Assembly (NCBI GenBank): GCA_001704575.1
Contig: MCAW01000001.1
Location: forward strand, 266,486 to 330,485
Length of the DNA stretch: 64,000 nucleotides
Origin: Methylophilales bacterium LSUCC0135
GTDB lineage: Bacteria; Pseudomonadota; Gammaproteobacteria; Burkholderiales; Methylophilaceae
Direction of reading: 5' to 3'
The position numbers and the translations under genes were made by a program. Each line of letters begins with the position of its first letter. Position 1 is the first letter of the stretch. A model generated the notes under the pieces. The model was not told the DNA's origin and did not search any database. It worked only from the letters and a program-made list of their open reading frames with translations. Below are positions 27,488-36,885 of the stretch, in pieces.

Positions 27488-28917
27488 TATTTGACCTGCA
27501 CCCGATAGCGCAAAGTCACATTTGCCTCTGCCGGAATTTCAATTTTCCAGACAGCGGTATTGCTGCTGGCTTTTGTGCCAGGATGGCTGCTGTCCAGCAG
27601 TTTCCAGTCGCCAGGAACAGGCTCCTGCAAAGTCACGGTGACACGTTCTTTTTTGGCGTTCTTCAGCACGATTTCATAAGCGCTCTCAAAGGAATTGCTG
27701 CCTTTTGCCGGGGCAGGCAGTTTCTTGAAGTCGGTCTGTTTCTTGTCAGCGGTCACGTCGAATGCGTCACCAAGCTTGAGTCGCACGGTCTCGTTTTTCG
27801 GGGTGTGATCAATGGCGTCTTCACCCACAAACTGGGCATTGCCGCTGCTGTCATTCTTGTAAACACGCATGATACCTTTGGGTAAAGGCATACCGAGCCT
27901 TGCACTTTCCTTGTTATCGAATTCGACATAGACGCCGACTTTCATTTTATGGCCGAGATCGCCATAGCTCGCCCGATAGTAATAGTCGGAACCTTTCAAC
28001 AGCATTTCCTTGCGTACGGGAATGGCGGTTGCCGAGAGTAGCGCGACTTGTTTGGTCTGACTCTCTGCGATCGTGGTAGGGCGCTCTAGTGTGTAAAGAT
28101 GGTATTCAAGCAATGTTTCCTGCTCCATCGGTGCTGATGCATTCTTCGCCATCATTTCCTGGCGCAGAACACCACCAACGGCCGGCTGTGGCTCACGAAT
28201 GCGGTTAATGTCTCCGGCAACCAGCTGCAATCTGGCATTGCGATAGCTTGTGCCGCTGGTGTTGGTCAGCGTGACCCAACCGGAGAGGTCGAGTTTGTCA
28301 TCGGCTGCGTTGAGCTCGGCGACATAGTCCGCTCTCCAGCCCAGCCCGCCGGTCAGGTAACTGAGTTCGACGTTTTGTTCCTTGCTTGTTTTGTTGTCAA
28401 GCTTGACCACCAGCGTCGGACGGTCGCGCAGGTCGGCCGGTACATTGCCGTAAATGATGCGTCCAGGCATGCCGGTTTCGATGCGATCGCCGATCTTCAA
28501 CACGACACCGTCATTCGCTGCCAGCACATCGGCTTGCTCACGTTTTTCGACACCGTTCGCCGGATTGGTTTGAATGACTTCGACCGACTTGCCGACAAAC
28601 TTTTCCAGCAGTTTCTGCGGCGTCAGCAAATCGAAATCAAAGTTTTGTTCAAGTACCGAGAATCGGCCATCGAGGCTTTTGAGCAAAGCCGTTTCAGGCC
28701 GGATCTGCGCACTGACATCGCGCAGAGCCAGGCTATTGAGACCGCTTTCGAGTTTGATTTTGCGCTGGTCTTTTACCAGAGCCAGATCATTGTTGTAGAT
28801 CGTCACCGCCAGTTCGCGCTGGTCGGAAAGCGTACTGCGAATTTCCGCAGCTGATAGGCTCGATACCAATATGACTGATGCTGCCAAGCAACAGAAAATG
28901 GGCGAGGTTTTCAACAT
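27484..28917 (-). CDS. secreted DUF4139 domain protein
   Basis: The 477-residue precursor has an N-terminal signal peptide (hydrophobic to about residue 23, SLSAAEI). The mature part is beta-rich and fits the DUF4139 family: LAVTIYNNDLALVKDQR at the start, LSYLTGGLGWRADYVAEL in the middle and PKNETVRLKLGDAFDV later, ending in an immunoglobulin-like region. AGGAGAAAC precedes the ATG. It is coupled to the methyltransferase by a 4-nt overlap. Function is unknown in the family; the secretion signal places it in the periplasm or outer membrane. Confidence 0.85.
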   Translation of the reverse strand: MLKTSPIFCCLAASVILVSSLSAAEIRSTLSDQRELAVTIYNNDLALVKDQRKIKLESGLNSLALRDVSAQIRPETALLKSLDGRFSVLEQNFDFDLLTPQKLLEKFVGKSVEVIQTNPANGVEKREQADVLAANDGVVLKIGDRIETGMPGRIIYGNVPADLRDRPTLVVKLDNKTSKEQNVELSYLTGGLGWRADYVAELNAADDKLDLSGWVTLTNTSGTSYRNARLQLVAGDINRIREPQPAVGGVLRQEMMAKNASAPMEQETLLEYHLYTLERPTTIAESQTKQVALLSATAIPVRKEMLLKGSDYYYRASYGDLGHKMKVGVYVEFDNKESARLGMPLPKGIMRVYKNDSSGNAQFVGEDAIDHTPKNETVRLKLGDAFDVTADKKQTDFKKLPAPAKGSNSFESAYEIVLKNAKKERVTVTLQEPVPGDWKLLDSSHPGTKASSNTAVWKIEIPAEANVTLRYRVQVKY

Positions 28918-28971
28918 CTGGTTTCTCCTGCAAAGAGGTTATGAAGTGCTTGTTAACTGGGCGCCATGACG

Positions 28972-29556
28972 CTAAATGACGTAGACATTCTCGCGCTGCA
29001 ACATGTTGACCAGTTTGATCAAGGGCAGACCGATCAAGGCATTGGGGTCTTCTCCGGTCATCGATTCAATCAATGCAATGCCGAGACCCTCGGATTTGGC
29101 GCTGCCAGCACAGTGATAAGGCTGTTCCTTGCGGAGATAGCGTTCGATCTGGTCATCGCTCAGGTTCCTGAATTTCACCACATATGGTACTACTTCAGCC
29201 TGGATGTTCCCTGTGGCTGAATTGTAAAGACAGAGCGCACTGTGAAAGATGACTTCACGGCCGCGCATCATGCTGAGCTGTTTAACGGCTTTGTCGTGAT
29301 GTAATGGTTTTCCAAGTTGCTGGTTTCCCAGAGTGGCTACCTGGTCACAGCCAATGATCAAGGCATCCGGATGTGCTTCAGCCACCTTGCGGGCCTTCAT
29401 TTCTGCCAGCCGCAGCGCGGTTTCCTGCGGCAGTTCGCCGACAAGTGCTGTCTCGTCAACCTCAGGCGAAATGCAGGAAAATGGTAATTGCAATCGCTCC
29501 AGCAGTTCGCGGCGATAAATGGAAGAGGAGGCGAGAATCAGGTTCTGGGCTTGCAT
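28972..29556 (-). CDS. maf: Maf/YceF-like nucleotide pyrophosphatase
   Basis: Maf proteins hydrolyse modified or non-canonical nucleoside triphosphates; the YceF subgroup prefers 7-methyl-GTP. The 194-residue product has [17 protein letters not shown], the EVDETAL and GCDQVA motifs, and [14 protein letters not shown]. The gene normally sits just ahead of yceD-rpmF-plsX; here the two pyruvate carboxylase genes separate them. Confidence 0.93.
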   Translation of the reverse strand: MQAQNLILASSSIYRRELLERLQLPFSCISPEVDETALVGELPQETALRLAEMKARKVAEAHPDALIIGCDQVATLGNQQLGKPLHHDKAVKQLSMMRGREVIFHSALCLYNSATGNIQAEVVPYVVKFRNLSDDQIERYLRKEQPYHCAGSAKSEGLGIALIESMTGEDPNALIGLPLIKLVNMLQRENVYVI

Positions 29557-29574
29557 GTGTGGACCATCAATGAA

Positions 29575-29608
29575 ATAAATAAAAAAGCCGGTAGCAAACG
29601 CTACCGGC
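29575..29608 (-). terminator. Rho-independent terminator of the pyruvate carboxylase operon
   Basis: On the minus strand GCCGGTAGC and GCTACCGGC form a perfect 9-bp stem with a 4-nt loop, followed by TTTTTT. It lies 28 bp after the subunit B stop and before maf. Confidence 0.92.
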
Positions 29609-29636
29609 CATAGTTTGCGGCTTTAAACAGACCGAA

Positions 29637-31487
29637 TCAAGCCGGCTGAATCTCCAGCAGGGATTCGTCCGGCGTCACGCTGTCGCCTTTTTTGACGTGC
29701 ACAGCAACGACCACGCCGGATTTCGAGGCCTGAATTTCGTTTTCCATCTTCATGGCTTCAATCACCAGCACGGCATCGCCGGCATTCACCTTGTCGCCCG
29801 CAGCAACCTTGACGTCGACAATGGTGCCGGGCATTGCGGTCGTCACGCAACCTTCGTGCGATGGGCGAGGGCGACCGCTTCTGCCTGTCGGCGCCGCAGT
29901 TTTTTTCTTGGCCGTATTTATAGCAGACCCGCCTTCGGAAACCTCGATTTCGCTCAAGGTTTCCACCACCACTTCTTCTGCGATGCCATCAACGGACACA
30001 TAGAATGGCCGTTGGTCTTCACCCGAGTGACCGCTACCGGTCAGCTTGATATGGAATGTTTCGCCGTGCAAAGTGATGTTGAATTCATTCGGAGCGAAAC
30101 GTGCAGCGTTGGAGGCCATATCCTGCTTGGTGTGCAGAGGCTCCGGCTTCAGCGAACCGGCATTGCGCTCCTGCAGATAGGTCTTTGCCATGTCAGGGAA
30201 CATGGCATAGGTCAGCACGTCTTCTTCGCTCTTGGCAAGGCCGCTGCACTCCAGACGCAAGCGCTCCATTTCGTCATCCAGCAGATCGGCCGGTCGGCAG
30301 GTAATCACCTCTGCATCGCCAACAGCCAGATGCTTGACATCCTGGTTGACGGCGGCGGGCGATTTTCCGTATTGGCCGAGGAAGTAGTTTTTCACTTCGG
30401 TGGTCACGGATTTATAGCGTGAACCTGTCATCACGTTGAGCACAGCCTGTGTGCCGACGATTTGGGAGGTCGGCGTAACCAGGGGTGGGTAGCCCAAGTC
30501 TTCACGCACGCGCGGGATCTCGGCCAGCACTTCATCCATGCGATCAAGTGCGCCTTGCTCCTTGAGCTGATTCGACAGGTTCGAGATCATGCCGCCGGGG
30601 ACCTGATTGACCAGCACACGGGTATCGACCCCGGTGAACTCGCTCTCGAATTGCCAGTATTTCTTGCGTACTTCACGGAAATACGCAGTAATTTCCTGCA
30701 GCGCCGCGAGATTCAGGCCCGTGTCATATTCGGTGCCTTGCAGGGCAGCAACAAAACTTTCTGTGGAAGTATGGCTGGCGCCTTCACCGAAAGAAGAGTT
30801 GCAGGTGTCGATAATGCTCGCACCGGCATCAATGCCGCGCAGGAGACACATGGCAGACAAGCCCGATGTGGCATGGCTGTGCAGGTGAATCGGCAGGCTG
30901 ACGGCAGCGTGCAACGCCTTGACCAGATCAAAGGTCATCTGTGGTGTCAGCAGGCCGGCCATGTCCTTGATCGCGAGCGTGTCGCAGCCGGTGGCTTCGA
31001 GCTCCTTGGCCAGTGCCACGAAGTGAGGAATGTCATGCACAGGACTGGTGGTGTAGCTGATCGTGCCTTCCGCATGCTTGCCGGCTTTCTTTACCGCTTC
31101 GATGGATACACGCAGGTTGCGCAAATCGTTCATTGCATCAAATATGCGGAACACATCAACGCCGTTGTCGGCAGACTTCTGGACAAAAGCCTGCACAACG
31201 TCATCGGAATAATGGCGGTAGCCAAGCAGATTCTGGCCGCGCAGCAACATCTGGATTCGACTGTTCGGCAAAGCCTTGCGCAGCTTCTTCAGACGCTCCC
31301 AGGGGTCTTCCTTCAGATAACGCACGCAGGCATCGAATGTCGCGCCACCCCATGCTTCAAGCGACCAGAAGCCTATCGAGTCCAGCTTGGAGCAGATCGG
31401 CAACATATCCTCTGTACGCAAGCGCGTCGCGATGATGGATTGATGCCCATCTCTTAAAACCAGTTCTGTAACGTTAATTTTAGCCAT
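29637..31487 (-). CDS. oadA: pyruvate carboxylase subunit B / oxaloacetate decarboxylase alpha-type
   Basis: This is the carboxyltransferase and biotin-carrier subunit of two-part pyruvate carboxylase, or alpha subunit of oxaloacetate decarboxylase. The 616-residue product has the DRE-TIM domain (LVLRDGHQSIIATRLRTEDM), the conserved carboxylase domain, an Ala/Pro-type linker and a C-terminal biotinyl domain with EAMKMEN. No membrane beta or gamma decarboxylase subunits are nearby, and a biotin carboxylase gene precedes it, so pyruvate carboxylation is favoured. ATG 31487 is used; an in-frame codon at 31532 would overlap the upstream gene and adds an atypical leader. Confidence 0.93.
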   Translation of the reverse strand: MAKINVTELVLRDGHQSIIATRLRTEDMLPICSKLDSIGFWSLEAWGGATFDACVRYLKEDPWERLKKLRKALPNSRIQMLLRGQNLLGYRHYSDDVVQAFVQKSADNGVDVFRIFDAMNDLRNLRVSIEAVKKAGKHAEGTISYTTSPVHDIPHFVALAKELEATGCDTLAIKDMAGLLTPQMTFDLVKALHAAVSLPIHLHSHATSGLSAMCLLRGIDAGASIIDTCNSSFGEGASHTSTESFVAALQGTEYDTGLNLAALQEITAYFREVRKKYWQFESEFTGVDTRVLVNQVPGGMISNLSNQLKEQGALDRMDEVLAEIPRVREDLGYPPLVTPTSQIVGTQAVLNVMTGSRYKSVTTEVKNYFLGQYGKSPAAVNQDVKHLAVGDAEVITCRPADLLDDEMERLRLECSGLAKSEEDVLTYAMFPDMAKTYLQERNAGSLKPEPLHTKQDMASNAARFAPNEFNITLHGETFHIKLTGSGHSGEDQRPFYVSVDGIAEEVVVETLSEIEVSEGGSAINTAKKKTAAPTGRSGRPRPSHEGCVTTAMPGTIVDVKVAAGDKVNAGDAVLVIEAMKMENEIQASKSGVVVAVHVKKGDSVTPDESLLEIQPA

Positions 31488-31518
31488 ATTCTTTAACTTG
31501 TCGCGTTTGGTTAATGGA

Positions 31519-32937
31519 TTAAATGCCTTCATGTGCGGCGATCGCGGCCGAGATTGCCGCTGCGATCATTGCAGGCGGTATGTCAGTCGCATAATTGACC
31601 AGTTCCGGGTGCGATTCGACAAAACTGGTATTGAATTCCGCATTTCTGAAATCCGGGTGCTTGAGGATTTCCTGGTAATAAGGAATCGTGGTTTTGACAC
31701 CGTAAACCACCATATCATCCAGCGCACGACGACCGCGTTCGATCACGCTTTCCCAGTTAAGCGCCCAAACCGTCAGCTTGGCGCACATGGAATCATAGTA
31801 GGGCGGGATGACATAACCGCTGTACATCGCGGCATCCATACGCACGCCGGGACCGCCGGGGGCGTAGTAGCGCGTAATTTTACCGAAGCTCGGCAGAAAG
31901 TCGTTTTTCGGATCTTCCGCGTTGATACGGAATTCCATGGCAAAACCACGATACTGGACTTCCTCCTGCCTGTATTGCAACTTCATGCCATCGGCAACAC
32001 GGATCTGCTCCTGCACGATATCGATGCCGGTGATGGTTTCCGTCACGGTATGCTCAACTTGCAGGCGCGTGTTCATTTCCATGAAATAGAAACTGTTGTC
32101 GGAATCCAGCAGAAACTCGACAGTACCGGCATTTTCATAGCCTACAGCCTTGGCAGCCTTGACCGCCAGCTTGCCTATATATTCTCTCTGCGCTTTGCTC
32201 AGCTGGGGCGAGGGTGCAATTTCGATCAGCTTCTGGTTGCGGCGTTGAATCGAGCAATCCCGTTCGAACAGGTGAATCACATTGCCGTGGCTGTCTGCCA
32301 GAATCTGCACTTCAATATGGCGCGGATTGACGACGCATTTTTCCAGAAATACTTCCGGTTTGCCAAATGCCTTGCTCGCTTCAGAGATTACGCGATCGTA
32401 ATTGCTCAACAGCTCTTTCTCATCGTTGCAGCGCCTGATACCGCGACCACCGCCACCATTGGTCGCCTTGAGCATGACCGGGTAACCGATTTTCTTCGCC
32501 AGCGCGCGTGCTTCCTCAACACTTGCCAGATTGCCGTCACTACCGGGTACACAGGGGATGCCTGCAGCAATCATGGCATTGCGTGCTTGAATCTTGTCGC
32601 CCATCTGGCGGATGACTTTGCCTTTGGGACCGATAAAGCGGATGCCGCGTCTCGCACAAATCTCGGCCAGTTCCGGATTTTCAGAAAGAAAGCCGTATCC
32701 GGGATGCAATGCATCACAGCCGGAAGCTACCGCCAGATTAACGATGTTATGCGCATTCAAATAGCCAACAACCGGATCGGATCCAATGTTATAAGCCTCA
32801 TCCGCCTTTTTCACATGCAGCGCATGGCGGTCAGCGTCAGTGTAGATGGCGACCGATTTGATCCCCATTTCCGAGCAGGCGCGTACGATACGGACGGCGA
32901 TTTCACCGCGGTTAGCAATAAGAATTTTTTTGATCAC
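31519..32937 (-). CDS. pycA: pyruvate carboxylase subunit A (biotin carboxylase)
   Basis: This subunit carboxylates biotin using ATP and bicarbonate. It has the N-terminal KKILIANRGEIAVRIVRAC motif, the ATP-grasp glycine loop KATNGGGGRGIR, the FLEKCVVNPRHIEVQI strand and FMEMNTRLQVEH. I choose GTG 32937 (472 residues, usual for this family). The alternative GTG at 33003 would start only a few bases after the start site implied by the TATAAT box at 33016-33021 and adds 22 unconserved residues. With oadA it makes oxaloacetate for anaplerosis. Confidence 0.93.
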   Translation of the reverse strand: MIKKILIANRGEIAVRIVRACSEMGIKSVAIYTDADRHALHVKKADEAYNIGSDPVVGYLNAHNIVNLAVASGCDALHPGYGFLSENPELAEICARRGIRFIGPKGKVIRQMGDKIQARNAMIAAGIPCVPGSDGNLASVEEARALAKKIGYPVMLKATNGGGGRGIRRCNDEKELLSNYDRVISEASKAFGKPEVFLEKCVVNPRHIEVQILADSHGNVIHLFERDCSIQRRNQKLIEIAPSPQLSKAQREYIGKLAVKAAKAVGYENAGTVEFLLDSDNSFYFMEMNTRLQVEHTVTETITGIDIVQEQIRVADGMKLQYRQEEVQYRGFAMEFRINAEDPKNDFLPSFGKITRYYAPGGPGVRMDAAMYSGYVIPPYYDSMCAKLTVWALNWESVIERGRRALDDMVVYGVKTTIPYYQEILKHPDFRNAEFNTSFVESHPELVNYATDIPPAMIAAAISAAIAAHEGI

Positions 32938-33015
32938 AAACGAACCCGAATTCAAAAAGAAACCAAACGTCTGTTTGGCCTGATAAATCTTAATTTTTGA
33001 CACAAAATCAGCGAG

Positions 33016-33021
33016 ATTATA
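33016..33021 (-). promoter_or_regulatory. -10 box for the pyruvate carboxylase operon
   Basis: A perfect TATAAT reads on the minus strand, which implies a start site near 33009 and a leader of about 70 nt to GTG 32937. No good -35 box stands 16-18 nt upstream. It lies in the 97-bp gap to the divergent yceD. Confidence 0.5.
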
Positions 33022-33034
33022 TCATGCGCCCCCT

Positions 33035-33550
33035 ATGGCTGCATCAATCAATCAGGGCACGGTGATTAACAACATTGAGTTTGCGCAGAAAGCGCTTGAA
33101 ATTCATGATATAATCCCGCTTTTGCAGTTTACGCGTCTTCAGGATTTGCTGGTCAGCCAGCAAGGTAAGCTTGACTGCCGCTTGTCCGGGGGCAGGGATG
33201 CGAACAATTCGGCATACCTGCAACTGCAGGTAAAGGGTGCTTTGCCTTTGCTATGCCAGCGCTGTTTGCAGCCTTTTGATTTTGGTGTTGATATTGATCT
33301 GCGTTACAAGATCGTACGCGATGAAGCTCAATTGCCGGCACCGGAGGATGAAGGCGATGACGAAGATTTTTTGTTGAGTCAGGCCGATATGCCGGTGCTT
33401 GAGCTCATCGAAGATGAGCTGCTGCTGGCATTGCCGATGGCGCCAAGACATGCTGACGATGCTTGCGCAATTGCTGGTGGCGAAGCGGCTGCAAACGCAT
33501 TAAAAAATCCCAATCCATTTGCCAGGTTGGAAGCGCTGAAAAGCAAATGA
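33035..33550 (+). CDS. yceD: YceD family (DUF177) protein
   Basis: YceD-family proteins are conserved upstream of rpmF and have been linked to 23S rRNA accumulation. The 171-residue product shows the family's VINNIEFAQ start, the LPLLCQRCLQPFD Cys-x-x-Cys segment and an acidic middle (DEGDDEDFLL), ending PFARLEALKSK. No clear Shine-Dalgarno precedes ATG 33035. A TATAAT box inside the gene (around 33105) might serve rpmF separately. Confidence 0.9.
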   Translation: MAASINQGTVINNIEFAQKALEIHDIIPLLQFTRLQDLLVSQQGKLDCRLSGGRDANNSAYLQLQVKGALPLLCQRCLQPFDFGVDIDLRYKIVRDEAQLPAPEDEGDDEDFLLSQADMPVLELIEDELLLALPMAPRHADDACAIAGGEAAANALKNPNPFARLEALKSK

Positions 33551-33594
33551 AAAACTGGCAAAGCTAACAAGCAGTATTTACAGGAGTATTTATC

Positions 33595-33774
33595 ATGGCC
33601 GTACAACAGAACAAAAAGTCACCATCCAAGCGTGGTATGCACCGTTCGCACGATTTTTTGACCAATCCGGCGCTGGCTGTAGAGCCAACCACCGGTGAAA
33701 CCCACTTGCGTCACCACGTCAGCCCTAACGGCTATTACCGCGGCCGCAAGGTCATGCCTGCGAAGGGCGAGTAA
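33595..33774 (+). CDS. rpmF: 50S ribosomal protein L32
   Basis: A short gene of 59 codons between yceD and plsX. It encodes [20 protein letters not shown], followed by the [20 protein letters not shown] segment and an end in [12 protein letters not shown], the standard bacterial L32 pattern (zinc-cysteine-free type). CAGGAG is 9 nt upstream of the ATG. A hairpin follows the stop, partly separating it from plsX. Confidence 0.97.
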   Translation: MAVQQNKKSPSKRGMHRSHDFLTNPALAVEPTTGETHLRHHVSPNGYYRGRKVMPAKGE

Positions 33775-33791
33775 TTCAATCGCAATTCAGT

Positions 33792-33823
33792 CTGACGGGT
33801 GAAATTCACCCGTCAGCTGTTTT
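33792..33823 (+). terminator. hairpin terminator after rpmF
   Basis: CTGACGGGTG and CACCCGTCAG make a perfect 10-bp stem with a 5-nt loop, followed by CTGTTTTC. The short T run suggests partial termination before plsX. Confidence 0.75.
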
Positions 33824-33856
33824 CATCTTTTCAGATTCCCGATCCCAATAGCGAAC

Positions 33857-34921
33857 ATGGACATTACTGTCGCTATCGATGTCATGGGGGGCGACCACGG
33901 CCCGCATGTCACAATACCTGCTGCGCTTCAGGCGTTGAAGCAGGATGAAGAGCTCAATGTTGTTCTGGTAGGTCTTGCCGAAGCTATTGAGGCTGAACTG
34001 TCAGCCAGGAAAGTCAGCGTGAATCCACGCCTGCGCATCCATCATGCCAGTGAGGTGGTGAGCATGGACGAATCGCCACAAAGTGCATTGAAGAACAAGA
34101 AGGATTCTTCCATGCGGGTTGCGATTAATCTCGTCAAGAGTGGCGAAGCGAACGCCTGTGTAAGTGCGGGAAACACCGGGGCATTGATGGCCACGGCCCG
34201 CTTTGTGCTGAAGACCCTCCCCGGTATTGATCGGCCTGCTATTGCTGCCATTCTGCCCAACCAGAAGGGTAAAACATATATGCTGGATCTGGGCGCGAAT
34301 GCGGACTGTACAGCAGAGCACTTGCTGCAATTTGCTGTCATGGGTGCCATGCTGGTGTCCTGCGTCGAGCACAAGGAGCGTCCGACGGTGGGGCTGCTGA
34401 ATATCGGCTCTGAAGATATCAAGGGCAATGAAGTAGTCAAGCAGGCGGGTGAGCTGTTGCGGGCGAGCCATCTCAATTTTCATGGCAACGTCGAAGGCAC
34501 CGACATATACAAAGGTACAACGGATGTTGTGGTTTGCGATGGTTTCGTCGGCAACGTTGCCCTAAAAACCTCTGAGGGCGTTGCGCAGATGATGAGCAAG
34601 TTTCTGATCGCAGAATTCAAGCGCAACTGGCTGACCAAGCTGATGGCAGCTTCTGCGTTGCCTGTGCTGAAATCCTTCAAGCGCCGCCTTGATCCGCGTC
34701 GATATAATGGCGCAAGCTTCCTGGGTCTGCGCGGCATCGTTGTCAAGAGTCATGGCGGAGCAGATGACTTTTCCTTCCTGCATGCCATCCAAACAGCAGC
34801 CGAAGAGGCGAGGAGCGGCGTACTGAGAAGAATTACCGAACAGCTGGAAATTGAGCATATCAAGCCACACAACCACGTTTCAGAGCCCACTGCTGAAGCT
34901 CCACCGAAAGACATTGCATGA
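33857..34921 (+). CDS. plsX: phosphate acyltransferase PlsX
   Basis: PlsX makes acyl-phosphate from acyl-ACP for phospholipid synthesis. The 354-residue product has [14 protein letters not shown] at the N-terminus, [12 protein letters not shown], the [15 protein letters not shown] segment and [17 protein letters not shown]. It overlaps fabH by 4 nt (ATGA). It begins the plsX-fabH-fabD-fabG-acpP-fabF cluster. Confidence 0.97.
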   Translation: MDITVAIDVMGGDHGPHVTIPAALQALKQDEELNVVLVGLAEAIEAELSARKVSVNPRLRIHHASEVVSMDESPQSALKNKKDSSMRVAINLVKSGEANACVSAGNTGALMATARFVLKTLPGIDRPAIAAILPNQKGKTYMLDLGANADCTAEHLLQFAVMGAMLVSCVEHKERPTVGLLNIGSEDIKGNEVVKQAGELLRASHLNFHGNVEGTDIYKGTTDVVVCDGFVGNVALKTSEGVAQMMSKFLIAEFKRNWLTKLMAASALPVLKSFKRRLDPRRYNGASFLGLRGIVVKSHGGADDFSFLHAIQTAAEEARSGVLRRITEQLEIEHIKPHNHVSEPTAEAPPKDIA

Positions 34922-35871
34922 AGTATTCACGTATTGCGGGAACGGGCAGCTTCCTGCCAGAGAAGGTTTTGACCAACGCAGATCTCGAATCCATGGTGGA
35001 TACGACGGATGAATGGATTGTCACCCGCACTGGCATACGTCAGCGTCATATTGCCGCAGACGGCGAATTCACCAGTGATCTTTCGGTTGAAGCCGCAAGG
35101 AAGGCAATGATTGCAGCCGGGGTTGAGCATGGAGAAATCGATCTGATCATCGTGGCTACCACCACGCCGGATCGTATTTTCCCCAGCACGGCATGTCTGG
35201 TCCAGGACAAACTAGGTATCTCGAACTGCCCGGCATTTGATATTCAGGCAGTCTGTAGCGGTTTTGTTTACGCATTGGCGACGGCTGATAATTTCATCAA
35301 AAGCGGCAGTGCGAAGTGCGCGCTGGTTATTGGCGCTGACACCATGTCTCGCATTACCGACTGGAGCGACCGTAGCAATTGCATCCTTTGGGGAGATGGT
35401 GCCGGTGCCGTGGTGCTAAAATCAAGCCAAGAGCCAGGGATTCTTTCTACCCACCTGCACGCAGACGGCAGCTATGCCAATCTTTTGAGTGTTGCTTCGG
35501 GGGTGTCCAAAAAAGATGGTGACAACACCATCTACATGGAAGGCAATTCGGTATTCAAGGTGGCCGTCAATACACTGGATGCCATCGTCGATGAAACGCT
35601 AGAAGCCAACGGTCTGGAAAAATCGGACATCGACTGGCTGGTACCGCACCAGGCAAACATCCGCATCCTGCAATCCACCGCTAGAAAACTCGGGATGAGC
35701 ATGGATCGCGTGGTTGTGACCGTGGACCGTCATGGCAACACCTCAGCGGCGTCCATCCCTTTGGCGCTGGATGTTGCAGTGCGTGATGGCCGTATCAAGC
35801 GCGGTGAAACCATTCTCATGGAAGCGTTTGGCGGTGGATTCACTTGGGGTTCGGTTCTGATGAAGTACTAG
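34918..35871 (+). CDS. fabH: 3-oxoacyl-ACP synthase III (FabH)
   Basis: FabH starts fatty acid synthesis from acetyl-CoA and malonyl-ACP. The Cys-His-Asn triad is seen in [19 protein letters not shown] and GNTSAASIP. The product has 317 residues and normal thiolase-fold length. It is coupled to plsX by the ATGA overlap, and fabD follows after 58 bp. Confidence 0.97.
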   Translation: MKYSRIAGTGSFLPEKVLTNADLESMVDTTDEWIVTRTGIRQRHIAADGEFTSDLSVEAARKAMIAAGVEHGEIDLIIVATTTPDRIFPSTACLVQDKLGISNCPAFDIQAVCSGFVYALATADNFIKSGSAKCALVIGADTMSRITDWSDRSNCILWGDGAGAVVLKSSQEPGILSTHLHADGSYANLLSVASGVSKKDGDNTIYMEGNSVFKVAVNTLDAIVDETLEANGLEKSDIDWLVPHQANIRILQSTARKLGMSMDRVVVTVDRHGNTSAASIPLALDVAVRDGRIKRGETILMEAFGGGFTWGSVLMKY

Positions 35872-35929
35872 AATTGCCTGCGGCAATACGTTCTAATTCA
35901 ACTATCCATTTCGCACGCAAGAGGTTCTG

Positions 35930-36865
35930 ATGAAATTCGCTTTTTTCTTTCCAGGTCAGGGCTCGCAATCCGTAGGCATGATGCAGGGATTCGGCGATCA
36001 TGCCATCGTCAGACAGACATTCACAGAAGCTTCGGATATCTTGGGGCAGGATTTCTGGCACATGGCGACTGAACCCAATGAGCTACTCAACCTGACCGCC
36101 AACACACAACCCTTGATGCTGGCTGCCGGCGTCGCTACCTGGCGCCTGTGGCAGGCTGCCGGTGGCGGTTTGCCCAGCGTGATGGCCGGTCATAGCCTGG
36201 GCGAATATACCGCTCTGGTTGCATCGGGCGTGCTGGCTTACCAAGATGCTCTGCCGCTGGTGAGACACCGCGCTGAAGTCATGCAGAACGCTGTTGCTGA
36301 AGGGGTTGGTGCTATGGCGGCCATTCTTGGTCTTGATGATGAGGCGGTGCGTAGCGTTTGTGCTGAAGCGGCACAAGGAGAAGTACTCGAAGCGGTCAAT
36401 CTGAATTCGCCGGGGCAAGTCGTCATTGCCGGGCATAAAAATGCTGTCGAGCGCGGTATGGAGCTGGCGAAGTCCAAAGGTGCAAAACGCGCCTTGCCGT
36501 TACCGGTCAGCGTACCGTCCCATTGCGCGCTCATGAAGCCGGCGGCAGATGCGCTCGCGCGTTACCTTGAAACGGTCAACATGAGTGTGGGACACACCCC
36601 TGTTCTGCACAATGCCGATGTTGCCAGCTACAGCGGGCCGGGAAAAATCAAGGACGCCCTAGTCAGGCAGTTGTATAGCCCGGTGCGTTGGGTGGAGACT
36701 GTACAGCGTGTGTATGCGGATTGCGTCACAAACAGTGCCGAATGTGGTCCTGGCAAAGTGCTTGCGGGTCTGGCAAAACGAATCGAGCCGGGACTTTCGT
36801 GCATGGCGCTGACCAGTCTTGAAGCAGTCGACGAAACCCGGTTGCAATTCGGGCAATTACAATAA
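35930..36865 (+). CDS. fabD: malonyl-CoA:ACP transacylase
   Basis: FabD loads malonate onto ACP. The 311-residue product has the FPGQGSQ start, the nucleophile serine in GHSLGEYTAL and the catalytic His in VPSHCALM. AGAGGTT precedes the ATG. It lies between fabH and fabG. Confidence 0.97.
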   Translation: MKFAFFFPGQGSQSVGMMQGFGDHAIVRQTFTEASDILGQDFWHMATEPNELLNLTANTQPLMLAAGVATWRLWQAAGGGLPSVMAGHSLGEYTALVASGVLAYQDALPLVRHRAEVMQNAVAEGVGAMAAILGLDDEAVRSVCAEAAQGEVLEAVNLNSPGQVVIAGHKNAVERGMELAKSKGAKRALPLPVSVPSHCALMKPAADALARYLETVNMSVGHTPVLHNADVASYSGPGKIKDALVRQLYSPVRWVETVQRVYADCVTNSAECGPGKVLAGLAKRIEPGLSCMALTSLEAVDETRLQFGQLQ

Positions 36866-36885
36866 AAAATTTTCAAGGAGGCAAC

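Noticed and set aside
29637..31487. sodium-pumping oxaloacetate decarboxylase
   Set aside because: The alpha-like subunit is present, but beta and gamma membrane subunits are not, and a biotin carboxylase gene is paired with it.
31498..33000. 500-codon open frame on the plus strand
   Set aside because: It is antisense to pycA, which has strong biotin-carboxylase motifs. The antisense product has no recognisable family pattern, start site or signal.
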